A DNA stretch of 64,000 nucleotides from an uncultured Clostridia bacterium (GTDB taxonomy: Bacteria > Bacillota > Clostridia > Oscillospirales > Ruminococcaceae): assembly GCA_946567425.1 (NCBI GenBank), contig CAMNXF010000009.1, forward strand, positions 1 through 64,000, in the 5' to 3' direction. Positions 26,146 through 34,871 of this stretch are shown here, in pieces. Positions within the stretch are counted from its first letter, which is position 1; every line of letters starts with the position of its first letter. The notes under the pieces were generated by a model, which was given only the letters and a program-made list of their open reading frames with translations, ran no database searches and had not been told where the DNA came from. A program made the translations under genes and the position numbers.

Positions 26146-26949
26146 ATGACATTTGCGGAGAAACTGATAGAATTAAGAAAAGGACGAGGCTGGTCGCAGG
26201 AGGAGCTTGGCGAGCGGCTTGGCGTAACGCGCCAGACCGTCTCGAAATGGGAGCTCGGCTCGACGACCCCCGAAATGGAAAAACTCGCGGCAATGGGCGA
26301 GCTTTTCGGGATAACGCTTGACGAGCTTGTGCGCGGCGGGGAGAGTTACCGCGTGAGCGGAGACGTTCCCGAGCAAAAGGTGATCGTCGTGAAAAAGTCG
26401 GGGTTCGTTAACGGCGAGTACAAGAGCGAGAAAAAGCTGCTCGGCAAACCTCTCGTCCATATTAACCTGAAAGGAAAGGCGAACGGCTTTTTCGCGGTAG
26501 GGCTTATGGCAAAGGGATTTTTCGCGCTCGGACTGCTGTCAATGGGAGTTTTTTCGCTGGGACTGCTGTCGGTCGGCGTGGTTGTGCTCGGAGCGATAGC
26601 CGCCGTCGGCGTTGCAGTAAGCGCGTTGGCGTCCGCGGGTGTGTTCGCGTTTGGAGCGGTCTCTTTGGGAGTGTTCTCGTTTGGAGCGATATCCTGCGGG
26701 TGGCTGAGTTGGGGCGCAATAAGCAGCGGCACATACGTATTCGGAGCGGTTGCGAAAGGGCAAATCGCGATAGGAAGCACCGCCGAGGGCATAGTGGTAT
26801 TGGGCAAGGAAACGCTCGGCGAGATCGAGATGCATTTGCCGATAACCGCCGAGGAGTTCAGAGCGGCGGTCGAGAGCCGTCTGCCCGACACGCCGAAATT
26901 TATCGTCGACCTGTTCTCGTGGTTCGCCGAGAACGTTGAAATAAGCTGA
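26146..26949 (+). CDS. XRE-family HTH protein with glycine-pentad repeat domain
   Basis: 267 aa. Residues 1-65 are a clear XRE helix-turn-helix (WSQEELGERLGVTRQTVSKWE). Residues about 105-210 are built of five-residue units ending in Gly, for example FFALG-LLSMG-VFSLG-LLSVG, repeated about 20 times with Ala/Ser at position 3. A short amphipathic C-terminal segment follows. The repeat is hydrophobic and resembles pentapeptide or beta-helix repeats; it may bind or enter the membrane. Probably a membrane- or ligand-linked regulator, but the function is inferred only. Confidence 0.8.
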   Translation: MTFAEKLIELRKGRGWSQEELGERLGVTRQTVSKWELGSTTPEMEKLAAMGELFGITLDELVRGGESYRVSGDVPEQKVIVVKKSGFVNGEYKSEKKLLGKPLVHINLKGKANGFFAVGLMAKGFFALGLLSMGVFSLGLLSVGVVVLGAIAAVGVAVSALASAGVFAFGAVSLGVFSFGAISCGWLSWGAISSGTYVFGAVAKGQIAIGSTAEGIVVLGKETLGEIEMHLPITAEEFRAAVESRLPDTPKFIVDLFSWFAENVEIS

Positions 26950-26961
26950 TTGTTTAATAAA

Positions 26962-26992
26962 AAAAGCCGCTGTCCGTTTGGGCAGCGGCTCT
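26962..26992 (-). terminator. Terminator between converging genes
   Basis: GCCGCTGTCC and GGGCAGCGGC form a hairpin. On the minus strand it is followed by a T run, so it mainly ends the minus-strand membrane protein gene. Confidence 0.8.
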
Positions 26993-27001
26993 TCTGTTTC
27001 G

Positions 27002-27928
27002 TCAATTTTCCCCGGTATCGGGGGTTTCGGCAATCTCGGCGATCTCGGGTTCATTCTTCGGCTTGGCAAAGAACAGCACTATCATTACCGCAGCGACGAA
27101 CAGCCCCATCGCGATATCAACATAAGGCAGATAGACCATCATGTAGCCGTCGATGCCGAAGTGCGTCTGGCGGTAAAGCTCCGCCTCGTAGACCGACGGC
27201 GTAATGCGGCTCGATATTTCCTCAGGAGCGAACAGATCTGCGAGTATCACCGCCAGACCGCTCGAGAGCGTAAGCGCGACGGTCGACGCTCCCCAACCGC
27301 AGAGCGCGTTTTTCGTGAACTTTTCGTCGTTCCCCGAAAGAAACCTTGCGATCATCATAATAGACACCGCGCCGCCGACAAGGCACAGCACCTCGATAAG
27401 ATATTCGGGCACGGACGCAATCACCATACGGTTGTTGAAGCAGTAGATTCCGCGCATAATGAAATACGCTCCGCCCGCCGAGTAACAGAAGCCGAGCCCC
27501 GGTCTGAATTCCTTTTTGTACAGCACCACGAACGCCTGTACCGCGAAAATTACCGCGAAAACATAGTCCACTATCATCAGCATTGACGACGGCGTGAGTT
27601 GCTTTGTCTCGCCCATGCCCTCATACACCGCGCATAGCGCGAGAATAAGAGTTCCAAAGCCTATAACAGCGGCTTTTCCGTTCGTGATATCCGACGCTTT
27701 CAGGTCGCCGAACGCGTTCTTCTTGTCGAACCGTGCGGTGATAAGCGCCCCGACAAACGTAAGCGCTATCAGTCCGAAATAAATTATATTGCACAATAAT
27801 TCGTTCTCATAATAATAAAAGCCCGTGGTCATATCCGTACACGCGACTATCGAGTACAGCCGCGCCGCCGTGCACAGCACAGTTCCAACTGCTGTTACTA
27901 TCAGCGTTGTCTTACTATTCTTCTTCAT
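27002..27928 (-). CDS. Multi-pass membrane protein of unknown function
   Basis: 308 aa with about seven to eight hydrophobic segments, for example LIVTAVGTVLCTAARLY, IIYFGLIALTFVGALI, VIGFGTLILALCAVY, YVFAVIFAVQAFVVLY, LIEVLCLVGGAVSIMMI and DIAMGLFVAAVMIVLFF, and an acidic tail. No catalytic motif recognised. Its 200-nt leader is filled by the GC-rich leader repeat, and the ribosome binding site AAGGAG follows immediately. Confidence 0.75.
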   Translation of the reverse strand: MKKNSKTTLIVTAVGTVLCTAARLYSIVACTDMTTGFYYYENELLCNIIYFGLIALTFVGALITARFDKKNAFGDLKASDITNGKAAVIGFGTLILALCAVYEGMGETKQLTPSSMLMIVDYVFAVIFAVQAFVVLYKKEFRPGLGFCYSAGGAYFIMRGIYCFNNRMVIASVPEYLIEVLCLVGGAVSIMMIARFLSGNDEKFTKNALCGWGASTVALTLSSGLAVILADLFAPEEISSRITPSVYEAELYRQTHFGIDGYMMVYLPYVDIAMGLFVAAVMIVLFFAKPKNEPEIAEIAETPDTGEN

Positions 27929-27940
27929 CTTATCTCCTTA

Positions 27941-28110
27941 TTTTAAAGCGCTCCGCGCACCAGGCGGCATAGCCGCCCCAGCCGATTGATATTGCAGCCT
28001 TTCCGCTTCACTTCGTTTCACTCCGCTGCAAGGCTGCAACATCAATTGCTTAAGCACCGCTTTGCTGCGTTTTTGTTTGTCGCTTTCGGTTGCAGTTTAA
28101 AGCCGCGCCG
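27941..28110 (-). repeat. GC-rich leader repeat, copy 2
   Basis: Read on the minus strand it has the CCGAAAGCGACAAACAAAA block, a long stem whose arms are GATGTTGCAGCCTT and AAGGCTGCAATATC, the hairpin GGCGGC-TAT-GCCGCC (27963-27977) and the closing GGTGCGCGGAGCGCTTT. It fills the leader between promoter and ribosome binding site of the membrane-protein gene. Confidence 0.7.
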
Positions 28111-28135
28111 TAATAATTACAACGCGACTATACCT

Positions 28136-28164
28136 ATTATACTACATTCTGCGCGGCTTGTCAA
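28136..28164 (-). promoter_or_regulatory. Promoter of membrane-protein gene 27928
   Basis: On the minus strand TTGACA (28164-28159), 17-nt spacer, TATAAT (28141-28136). It sits just after the citrate synthase stop codon. Confidence 0.8.
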
Positions 28165-28168
28165 GTGC

Positions 28169-29533
28169 TTAACGCTCTTCGAGAGGCACGTACTCCTTAT
28201 TGATATTGATTGCCTTGTAAGCGGGGCGAATAATGCGCTTGCCGTTTATCATCTCTTCCATTCGGTGAGCGCACCAGCCCGCCATTCTCGCGCACGCGAA
28301 CAACGCCGTGTACATCTCTACGGGAATTTTCAGCATTTTATAGACAAGCCCGGAATACATATCCACGTTTGCACATATATTTTTAATGTTCCCGCGTTCT
28401 TCGGCAAAAACCGCGGGCGTAAGGCGTTCTATGCTGTCGAGCAGCTTGAACTCCGCCTCGAACTCCGTTCCCTTTGCAAGTTTCATCGCGTTGGATTTCA
28501 AAATCACGGCGCGCGGGTCGGAGAGTGTGTACACGGCGTGACCCATTCCGTAGATAAGCCCCGACTTGTCGCCCGCCTCCTTGCGGAGCAGCTTATGCAG
28601 AAACGCGCGGACCTCGTCGTCGTCCTCCCAGTTTTTAACGCCCGTTTTGACGTGCTCGAGCATATCCATTACCTTAATGTTCGCGCCGCCGTGACGAGGA
28701 CCTTTCAACGAACCGATTGCCGCCGAATACGCCGAATACGCGTCCGTTCCCGACGAAGAAACAGTGCGGCAAGTGAACGTGGAGTTATTTCCGCCGCCGT
28801 GTTCCGCGTGGAGCATAAGGCACAGATCGAGCAGCATAGCTTCCTCGGGGGTATACGCGCGGTCGTCGCGGAGTGTCGAGAGGATACTCTCGGCGAGGCT
28901 TTCCTCTTTATTTATCTGGTGCATTACCATGGTGTCGTTGTAGTAGAAGCGGCGCATTGTTTGATATGCCGCGACCATTATCGCGGGGAGCTTCGAAATA
29001 ACGGAGATCGCCTTAAGCATTTCGCTCTCGACGGACTTGTTCTCGGGATCGCTGTCATAGCTGTACAGCGTAAGTACTGCCTGCTGCATTTTATTCATGA
29101 TATTCGGCGAGGGATTGCGCATTATAACGTCCTCGCTGAAATAGCGCGGCAGCTCGCGGTATTCGGCGATGAGCCGCGAAAAACTCGTAAGCTCGCGTTC
29201 GTCGGGGAGCACGCCGAAAAGCAGCAGATACGCGACCTCCTCATAGCCGTAGCGTTTGCCGCTGATAGCGCCGTTCACCAGATCGCGGACGTTATAGCCG
29301 CGGTAGATAAGTTCGCCGTCGATAGGCTGCTTATCGCCTTCGCTTATGACGTAACCGTGAACACAGCAGACGTTCGTAATTCCCGCGACAACGCCCGACC
29401 CGTCCGAGTTGCGCAGTCCGCGCTTCACGCCGAACTTGCTGTACAGCGACGTGTCTATCGTGCTGTTGTCGACGAAATCCTCGCACATTTGTTTTAGTCT
29501 GTCGGTGGATCTCAGTTGTTCCATTTTGTCCAT
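28169..29533 (-). CDS. gltA: Citrate synthase
   Basis: 454 aa. It condenses oxaloacetate and acetyl-CoA. The catalytic His of LMLHAEHGGGNNSTF, the second His in GMGHAVYTLSDPRA and the GPRHGGAN block are present. ATG 29533 is preferred because GGAG lies 9 nt upstream; ATG 29548 overlaps that site. It starts the oxidative branch continued by acn and icd. Its promoter has no full Rex box, although a half-site TTGTGAA lies near 29641. Confidence 0.93.
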   Translation of the reverse strand: MDKMEQLRSTDRLKQMCEDFVDNSTIDTSLYSKFGVKRGLRNSDGSGVVAGITNVCCVHGYVISEGDKQPIDGELIYRGYNVRDLVNGAISGKRYGYEEVAYLLLFGVLPDERELTSFSRLIAEYRELPRYFSEDVIMRNPSPNIMNKMQQAVLTLYSYDSDPENKSVESEMLKAISVISKLPAIMVAAYQTMRRFYYNDTMVMHQINKEESLAESILSTLRDDRAYTPEEAMLLDLCLMLHAEHGGGNNSTFTCRTVSSSGTDAYSAYSAAIGSLKGPRHGGANIKVMDMLEHVKTGVKNWEDDDEVRAFLHKLLRKEAGDKSGLIYGMGHAVYTLSDPRAVILKSNAMKLAKGTEFEAEFKLLDSIERLTPAVFAEERGNIKNICANVDMYSGLVYKMLKIPVEMYTALFACARMAGWCAHRMEEMINGKRIIRPAYKAININKEYVPLEER

Positions 29534-29605
29534 TTTCACACACTCCATTACAATTTGGTATCTCTGTTTAATGCATTTTTATTTTGTTTAGCAATTCTTA
29601 TTTTT

Positions 29606-29634
29606 ATTATACTACATTTGGATAATAAAGTCAA
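29606..29634 (-). promoter_or_regulatory. Promoter of citrate synthase
   Basis: On the minus strand TTGACT (29634-29629), 17-nt spacer, TATAAT (29611-29606). Confidence 0.85.
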
Positions 29635-29742
29635 GTGTTGTTGTGAATAATCTGCATTAAAATATTGCATAATGCGCAGGTGAGAATTATTGTTGGCGAC
29701 GCTGTGCCGGGCGTAATAATTTGTAATGAAAGGAAATACCGT

Positions 29743-30624
29743 ATGCCTAAAAAAGTAACGATTGTTTCTGCTGCGGCGCTGATATTGCTTGCGGCGGTCA
29801 TCGCCGTATTGGCGGCTGTGAGCGGGCGGGAGCGTTATAAATTGCCGCGTCGGGTGAGCGTATATTTCCCCGGGAACAGCGAAATATTGACAATGGATTA
29901 CGGGGAATTTCTGGAGGGCTGTCTGCGCGGAACGCTCACGGAGGGCGGCTTTGCGGAGGAAACCATGACCGCCGTGACTGCCGCCGTAAATTCACGGGCA
30001 ATGTACGCGATCTCGACAAAAAGCGGATTTGCGAATTTCGGCGCGGACTTCACGGTCGGCGCAGACTTTCCGTATGTTCCCGCGGAGAACGCGGACGAGA
30101 GTATCTCCGCCGCCGTCCGCGAGGGTCAAAAGCTGCTGCTCACCTATGACGGCGAACCGATAAACGCGCAGATGTGTATGATCTCGGCGGGCAGGACCGA
30201 CGATCAGCCGCCGATCTCGCCGTCGATGTCGCTGCCGTGCGATATCGGCGTGAACGGCTTCGAGAGCCGCACTGCGTATACTCCCGAGGAGGTCCGCGCG
30301 GCGCTTTACAAAAAGGGCGAATTAACGGGCGACTGCCGCAAATGGTTCAGCGGCGCGGTCTGCGCGGATAACGGCACGCTGCTGTATATTTCGTTTAACG
30401 GGGAAAAAATAACGGGCGGCGCGCTGAAAAAGGCGCTCGGTCTGCGCAGCACCGCGATCAGCGTCGAATACGCCGAGGATAAGTTTTACTTCACCTGTCT
30501 GGGTCTCGGTGAAAATAAGGGAATGAGCGTCAACGCTGCCGATTTTCTCGCGCGCGGCGGTAAATCCGCGCGCGAAATTCTCGGCACGTTCTACCCGGGC
30601 GCGGAGCTTGAGGTAATAAAATAA
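29743..30624 (+). CDS. SpoIID/LytB-domain protein
   Basis: 293 aa from ATG 29743. An N-terminal membrane anchor (VTIVSAAALILLAAVIAVLAAV) is followed by a SpoIID-like domain: YGEFLEGCLRGTL, EETMTAVTAAVNSRAMYAIS and a late KWFSGA/AREILGTFYPG region. SpoIID proteins are lytic transglycosylases acting on peptidoglycan during engulfment. The usual catalytic Glu in the EALKAQAVAARTY region is less clear here, so activity is uncertain. It would act outside the membrane. Confidence 0.75.
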   Translation: MPKKVTIVSAAALILLAAVIAVLAAVSGRERYKLPRRVSVYFPGNSEILTMDYGEFLEGCLRGTLTEGGFAEETMTAVTAAVNSRAMYAISTKSGFANFGADFTVGADFPYVPAENADESISAAVREGQKLLLTYDGEPINAQMCMISAGRTDDQPPISPSMSLPCDIGVNGFESRTAYTPEEVRAALYKKGELTGDCRKWFSGAVCADNGTLLYISFNGEKITGGALKKALGLRSTAISVEYAEDKFYFTCLGLGENKGMSVNAADFLARGGKSAREILGTFYPGAELEVIK

Positions 30625-30651
30625 AAGGCTTTTTGTAAATACGGAGGTTCA

Positions 30652-32262
30652 ATGAACACGATAACTTTTATCAACGACAATATCGTCTGGGGCGCGCCCA
30701 TGCTCTGCCTTATGCTGTTTACGGGCGTGATGTTTACGGTGAGGACGGGCTTTTTTCAGCTTCGGAAATTCCCCGCGATACTGAGATCCACTGTTTTCGC
30801 GAAATCGGACGAGCGTGACAAGGACAGCGTCTCGCCGTTTGCGGCTATGTGTCAGGCGCTCGCGGCGACCTTGGGAACGGGCAATATCGCGGGAGTTTCC
30901 ACGGCGGTCGCTATCGGCGGCGCAGGCGCGGTGTTCTGGATGTGGATATCGGCGCTTTTCGGCATGATGACGGGGTTCGCCGAGAACGTCCTCGGAATGC
31001 TCTACCGCCGCAAGGAAAACGGCGTGTACAAGGGCGGCGCAATGCTTTATATCCGCGACGGACTGTCCGAAAGCCCGAAAACGCGTCCCCTCGCGCGTCC
31101 GCTGTCGGTGATATTCGCGGTGCTGTGCGTGCTCGCGGGCTTCGGAATGGGCAACGCCGCGCAGATGAACTCCGCGTCCGAGGCGCTCCGCACGGGCTTC
31201 GGCGTACCGCCGCTCGTTACTGGGATAGTGCTCGCGGTTCTGGCGGCGGTCATCGTTTTCGGCGGCGTGAAGCGGATCTCCGCGTTTACGGCGCGGCTTG
31301 TGCCGTTTATGAGCGCGTTCTACATAATCGGCTGCCTGTACATCATAATCGCGAACGGTAGCGAGCTGCCGTCCGTACTCGCGGATATTGTGAAGTCCGC
31401 GTTCGGATTTGCGCAGGTGGGCGGCGGCATCGCGGGCGCTGCCGTGAAAACGGCGGTCTCAATGGGCTTCAAGCGCGGCGTTTTCTCGAACGAGGCGGGG
31501 CTTGGAACGTCGGTGTTCGCGCATATCTCAAGCGGCGTGAAAAGCCCCGTGGTATGCGGAATGTGGAGCGTTTTTGAGATCTTCTTCGACACGATAATCA
31601 TGTGTTCGCTCACCGCGCTTGTACTGTTGACGGGGAGCTGTCATTCCGAAAGGATAGCCGTGACCGACGTGAGCGAAAAAACGCAGTACTGCCGCTTAAC
31701 GGAGAGCGGGAGACTGATAACGGACGGCGCTAAGCTGCCCGAGGCGATACGTCTGCACACCGTTCAAGGGGAGTTCATCGAGGTGGAAACGGGCGGCGGT
31801 ATGACCCACTCGAACGTCGTCGCGGTAACGGGTATCGCGGACGAAAGCGGACATATCATCTCCGCGAGGATAGAGCCGCTGAACGGTGTTGGCTTGGCGA
31901 CTTACGCGTTTTCGGCGAAGTTCGGGAGGGCGGCGGGAGCGGTTTTGTCGGTGCTGGTGGTGATGTTCGCGTTCTCGACGGTTATCGGTTGGTGCTATTT
32001 CGGCGGCGAGGCGGCATCGTTCCTGTTCGGCGACCGCGCGAAAAAGCCGTTCTGCGCCGTGTTCATCGCGTTTTCGGTGATCGGCGCGACCGTGAATATG
32101 AGCGTCGCGTGGGGAATTTCCGATATGCTCAACGGGCTTATGGCGATACCCAACCTTATCGCCGTGCTGTGTCTGCGCAAAAAGGTTTTCGCGGAGGTTC
32201 GGGAATATTCAAGCGGAAGATCTGCCGAAAGGAAAAATCGGAAGATAGCCCTTAAAACGTAA
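30652..32262 (+). CDS. Sodium:alanine (AGCS) symporter with an extra domain
   Basis: 536 aa, many membrane helices. The AGCS signature TLGTGNIAGVSTAVAIGGAGAVFWMW and the FSNEAGLGTS motif identify a Na+/amino acid symporter. Usual members have about 450-480 aa; here an inserted soluble stretch of about 80 residues (about 327-405, from SCHSERIAVTD to ISARIEPLNG) lies between two late helices. Whether it faces outside and binds something is unknown. The ribosome binding site is GGAGG. Confidence 0.88.
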   Translation: MNTITFINDNIVWGAPMLCLMLFTGVMFTVRTGFFQLRKFPAILRSTVFAKSDERDKDSVSPFAAMCQALAATLGTGNIAGVSTAVAIGGAGAVFWMWISALFGMMTGFAENVLGMLYRRKENGVYKGGAMLYIRDGLSESPKTRPLARPLSVIFAVLCVLAGFGMGNAAQMNSASEALRTGFGVPPLVTGIVLAVLAAVIVFGGVKRISAFTARLVPFMSAFYIIGCLYIIIANGSELPSVLADIVKSAFGFAQVGGGIAGAAVKTAVSMGFKRGVFSNEAGLGTSVFAHISSGVKSPVVCGMWSVFEIFFDTIIMCSLTALVLLTGSCHSERIAVTDVSEKTQYCRLTESGRLITDGAKLPEAIRLHTVQGEFIEVETGGGMTHSNVVAVTGIADESGHIISARIEPLNGVGLATYAFSAKFGRAAGAVLSVLVVMFAFSTVIGWCYFGGEAASFLFGDRAKKPFCAVFIAFSVIGATVNMSVAWGISDMLNGLMAIPNLIAVLCLRKKVFAEVREYSSGRSAERKNRKIALKT

Positions 32263-32264
32263 CT

Positions 32265-32293
32265 AAAGGCGGGAAAAAATCCCGCCTTTATTC
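32265..32293 (+). terminator. Terminator after AGCS symporter gene
   Basis: AAAGGCGGG and CCCGCCTTTATT form a hairpin around an A-rich loop, working in both directions. Confidence 0.85.
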
Positions 32294-32316
32294 AAAATAT
32301 CAGCCGTCTTTTAATT

Positions 32317-32502
32317 TCAGCTATTGGAAACACCGGGCTTAGCCTTGAAGCTCAGGCAGTCCGTGCACTGTACGACAGTGGGGTTTGCCTCGTGAGTGCC
32401 CACCTCGATCTTGTCGAGCGAGCAGAAATCCTCGCAGCAGCAGTGGTGTTCGCAGTTGTGGATAGTGCAGCCGATGTGCTTGTTTGCGTATTCGGTTCCC
32501 AT
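32317..32502 (-). CDS. DUF1540 cysteine-rich small protein
   Basis: 61 aa with seven Cys in the order IGCTIHNCEHHCCCEDFCSLDKIEVGTH followed by QCTDC, the DUF1540 pattern common in spore-forming Clostridia. It probably binds a metal. The function is unknown. The ribosome binding site is AAAGGAAG. Confidence 0.8.
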   Translation of the reverse strand: MGTEYANKHIGCTIHNCEHHCCCEDFCSLDKIEVGTHEANPTVVQCTDCLSFKAKPGVSNS

Positions 32503-32602
32503 AATAATACTTCCTTTCGTGAAAGAAATGTGATTGTACAGCTTTATGCTGTGTAATTATTATGGTTTTGTTTCGGCTGTGTATTCTTGGAGATTTTTGG
32601 AA

Positions 32603-32971
32603 TTATTTTAAATCGTTTTCACCGTTTTTTTCCTTATCGAACAACTCGCGGAATTTCCTCCGACAGCGGAAATTCACCACGGGCAGCGAAACGACGAGAG
32701 CTGTCAGCATGATAGGCATGACCGAATCGCCCATATCCGAGAACCCGAACAGCCCCGTTTCGGCGTTACGCGTGAGAACGAGGGCAACCGCCGCAATTAT
32801 CCCGAGCGCTATCATTATCCTCGCGGAAAGCACGTTGCAGTATTCCTGCGTCCGCTCGTTTTTGGACGCGGTTTTCGTCTTGAACGCGAACACCGTGCTC
32901 GTCGGTATCATCAGCATAATTATTCCCGTTATTATCAAAATCGTGGGAACGGCAAAATACAGCAAATCCAT
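32603..32971 (-). CDS. SdpI-like membrane protein, copy 5
   Basis: 122 aa with three hydrophobic segments. The segment VFAFKTKTASKNERTQEYCNVLSARI resembles the SdpI motif (G-Y/F-R-T, S, W-x-x-A), though with the Trp replaced. AGGAGG precedes the ATG. It is the most divergent and last member of the minus-strand array beginning at 36189. Confidence 0.6.
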   Translation of the reverse strand: MDLLYFAVPTILIITGIIMLMIPTSTVFAFKTKTASKNERTQEYCNVLSARIMIALGIIAAVALVLTRNAETGLFGFSDMGDSVMPIMLTALVVSLPVVNFRCRRKFRELFDKEKNGENDLK

Positions 32972-32980
32972 ACGTCCTCC

Positions 32981-33268
32981 TCAATTGCGGCGGTTCATTA
33001 TCTTCCTGAATTTCCAAATCAGATAGCCCATTGTAAGCGCGGCTATCGCGAACATTATCACACCAAGGAGCACCGGGCCGTTTTCCTTTATCACCATAAC
33101 TCCCGTGAAAATTTCCAAGCCGAGCGCTCCCCCGAGTATAACGAACAGCAGCACCGCAAAGAGTATTCTCACCCCGACGGGCAGTCTGTTGCTCGTCGAC
33201 GCGCTGTCAATGCCCTCAACAGCGCCCTCGACTATTTCCTCTATCAACATCTCGATAATATCGTCCAT
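32981..33268 (-). CDS. Small two-helix membrane protein, copy B
   Basis: 95 aa. An acidic amphipathic N-terminus (DDIIEMLIEEIVEGAVEGI) is followed by two membrane helices (VGVRILFAVLLFVILGGALGL and LLGVIMFAIAALTMGYLIW) and a basic tail. Paralogue of 34200-34481. Both begin after a similar GGACGGGTGA-type start region. Unknown function. Confidence 0.65.
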   Translation of the reverse strand: MDDIIEMLIEEIVEGAVEGIDSASTSNRLPVGVRILFAVLLFVILGGALGLEIFTGVMVIKENGPVLLGVIMFAIAALTMGYLIWKFRKIMNRRN

Positions 33269-33296
33269 TGTTCACCCGTCCCTTCAAGAGAATATT

Positions 33297-34184
33297 TTAT
33301 GCATCCAATACCTCCGTGTTCCCTGCGAATTTCCCCTCGAACGTAAGCTGCAGAATTACCTTTTCTCCGTGTTCCCGTTTTTCGCGGATAAGTGCGAGCA
33401 AACGCTCGGGTTCGCCGTTCATTCCGCATATATGGGAACGTATGTTCTGCTTTTTGTCGACCACATAAATGTAAAAGCTTTCGCCACAAAGCTCCGTTTT
33501 GAGTATATTTCCCTCACACAAAAACGGAGAGTGCGAAATACGGCTTAAAACCAGATCAGTCTTAAATAGTATCAGATCGTCATATTCGTTTACCGGAACA
33601 AAATTATTGCGGTGCGCTTCAATAAATCGTAAATATAAACGTGAAAACGCCCGATACGCGCCCGCGAAAACCGCCCCGACCACCGAAACCGTTATAAACA
33701 CCAACGTAGATAACAATTGAATAACCGAGCCGATAATAAGCATTATTACGACAAAAGACAAGATCACCAGACAACTTTTTATAATTCCCGAAAATCGGTA
33801 AGGATTTTTGTCTATCGCCGTTTTTTGACCGCAGTTTGCGCAGAGAAAACAGATATTCGGCTCGTAAAGGCTGTGCCCTCCTTGATCTATCTTCTTTTGA
33901 ATAAACGGTATGGGGCGCACGGGAATATGCCATTTATCAGCTTTGCCGATTTGTACGTTATATCTGTCAAGTTTAACGCGTCCGTATTCGTCCAATACCG
34001 CCGCAGCGCTGCTCATCCGTCCGTTGGGGCGGCGCATGTAGCTGAATACGCGGCGGCAATTGACAACGCAAAAGTTCACCCCGTTAGCCGATACCCCCAC
34101 AGAATTCGGCAGACGTTCTTTGTCGGGAGGTTCAAGCGTTAAGTCAACGCCGCAGTACGGACATATTTTATTCAGCGCCGCCAT
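33297..34184 (-). CDS. Zinc-ribbon membrane protein of unknown function
   Basis: 295 aa. N-terminal CPYCG and later CFLCANCG (about residue 112) look like zinc ligands. Two membrane helices (IIKSCLVILSFVVIMLIIGSVI and TLVFITVSVVGAVFAGA) lie in the middle, and the C-terminal domain is soluble, beta-rich. No family recognised. It lies in the same minus-strand array as the SdpI-like genes. Confidence 0.7.
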   Translation of the reverse strand: MAALNKICPYCGVDLTLEPPDKERLPNSVGVSANGVNFCVVNCRRVFSYMRRPNGRMSSAAAVLDEYGRVKLDRYNVQIGKADKWHIPVRPIPFIQKKIDQGGHSLYEPNICFLCANCGQKTAIDKNPYRFSGIIKSCLVILSFVVIMLIIGSVIQLLSTLVFITVSVVGAVFAGAYRAFSRLYLRFIEAHRNNFVPVNEYDDLILFKTDLVLSRISHSPFLCEGNILKTELCGESFYIYVVDKKQNIRSHICGMNGEPERLLALIREKREHGEKVILQLTFEGKFAGNTEVLDA

Positions 34185-34199
34185 TGTTCACCCGTCCTT

Positions 34200-34481
34200 T
34201 CAGCCGCCGTTGTTATGTCGGCGGACAGCCTTTATCAACTGCCAAATCAGTGCGCCTGTAATAACGGCGGCAGTGATAAACAGCAGCACTCCGCGCACTC
34301 TTCCGCCGCTGTTAAAGCACGCCAACCCCGCAAATACGATAAGGAACACCACGCCGCCGTACAGCGCGGTAATCAGCACCGCCGCGAGTATTCTCAGCGG
34401 CAGCGGAACACGTCTGCTTTTTGCAAGCCCGACTGTACCCTCAAGGATCATCTCGAAAATGATTTCAAATAACTCGTCCAT
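34200..34481 (-). CDS. Small two-helix membrane protein, copy A
   Basis: 93 aa. Acidic start DELFEIIFEMILEGTVG, then two membrane helices (LRILAAVLITALYGGVVFLIVF and GVLLFITAAVITGALIWQL) and a basic tail. Paralogue of 32981-33268. It starts 3 nt after the stop of SdpI-like copy 4. Confidence 0.65.
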   Translation of the reverse strand: MDELFEIIFEMILEGTVGLAKSRRVPLPLRILAAVLITALYGGVVFLIVFAGLACFNSGGRVRGVLLFITAAVITGALIWQLIKAVRRHNNGG

Positions 34482-34484
34482 AAC

Positions 34485-34871
34485 CTACCTAGGCTTTCCG
34501 TCCTCGTCGAATTTCTCTTTAAGCTGCCGCTCGATAACAGCTATAATGACGAACAGCGCGGCAACCTGCCCGCCTGTGACCGCCAGAAACGTAACAAAGC
34601 CCGCTGTCTCGCCGAATTTCAAAAACAGCGCCGACAAGCCGACCGCAAGCGTGACTGCCGACACCGCCGCGAAAGTTATCGTCGCGTAATGTCCGTAGGC
34701 GGTCTGAGCGAAATCCCACGCTTCGGTGCTTTTTCGGGAGCGCTTGGTATTGTAGCCGTTCTCGCCGAATCTCGGCGGAGATCTCCACATAGACCACGAA
34801 ATTGCCATAATGATGAGCGGCGTGGGGAGTTCTCCGATAAGAAATAATATGTTGACTGCGTTCTCATTCAT
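34485..34871 (-). CDS. SdpI-like membrane protein, copy 4
   Basis: 128 aa with three hydrophobic segments. The central FGENGYNTKRSRKSTEAWDFAQ matches the SdpI-family signature. SdpI is the B. subtilis immunity protein against the SdpC toxin. ATG 34871 overlaps the stop of copy 3 by 8 nt, the same overlap as at the other joints of the array. Confidence 0.75.
   Translation of the reverse strand: MNENAVNILFLIGELPTPLIIMAISWSMWRSPPRFGENGYNTKRSRKSTEAWDFAQTAYGHYATITFAAVSAVTLAVGLSALFLKFGETAGFVTFLAVTGGQVAALFVIIAVIERQLKEKFDEDGKPR

Noticed and set aside
27986-29497. 503-codon open frame on the plus strand
   Set aside because: Antisense to citrate synthase and its downstream repeat; composition of a shadow frame.
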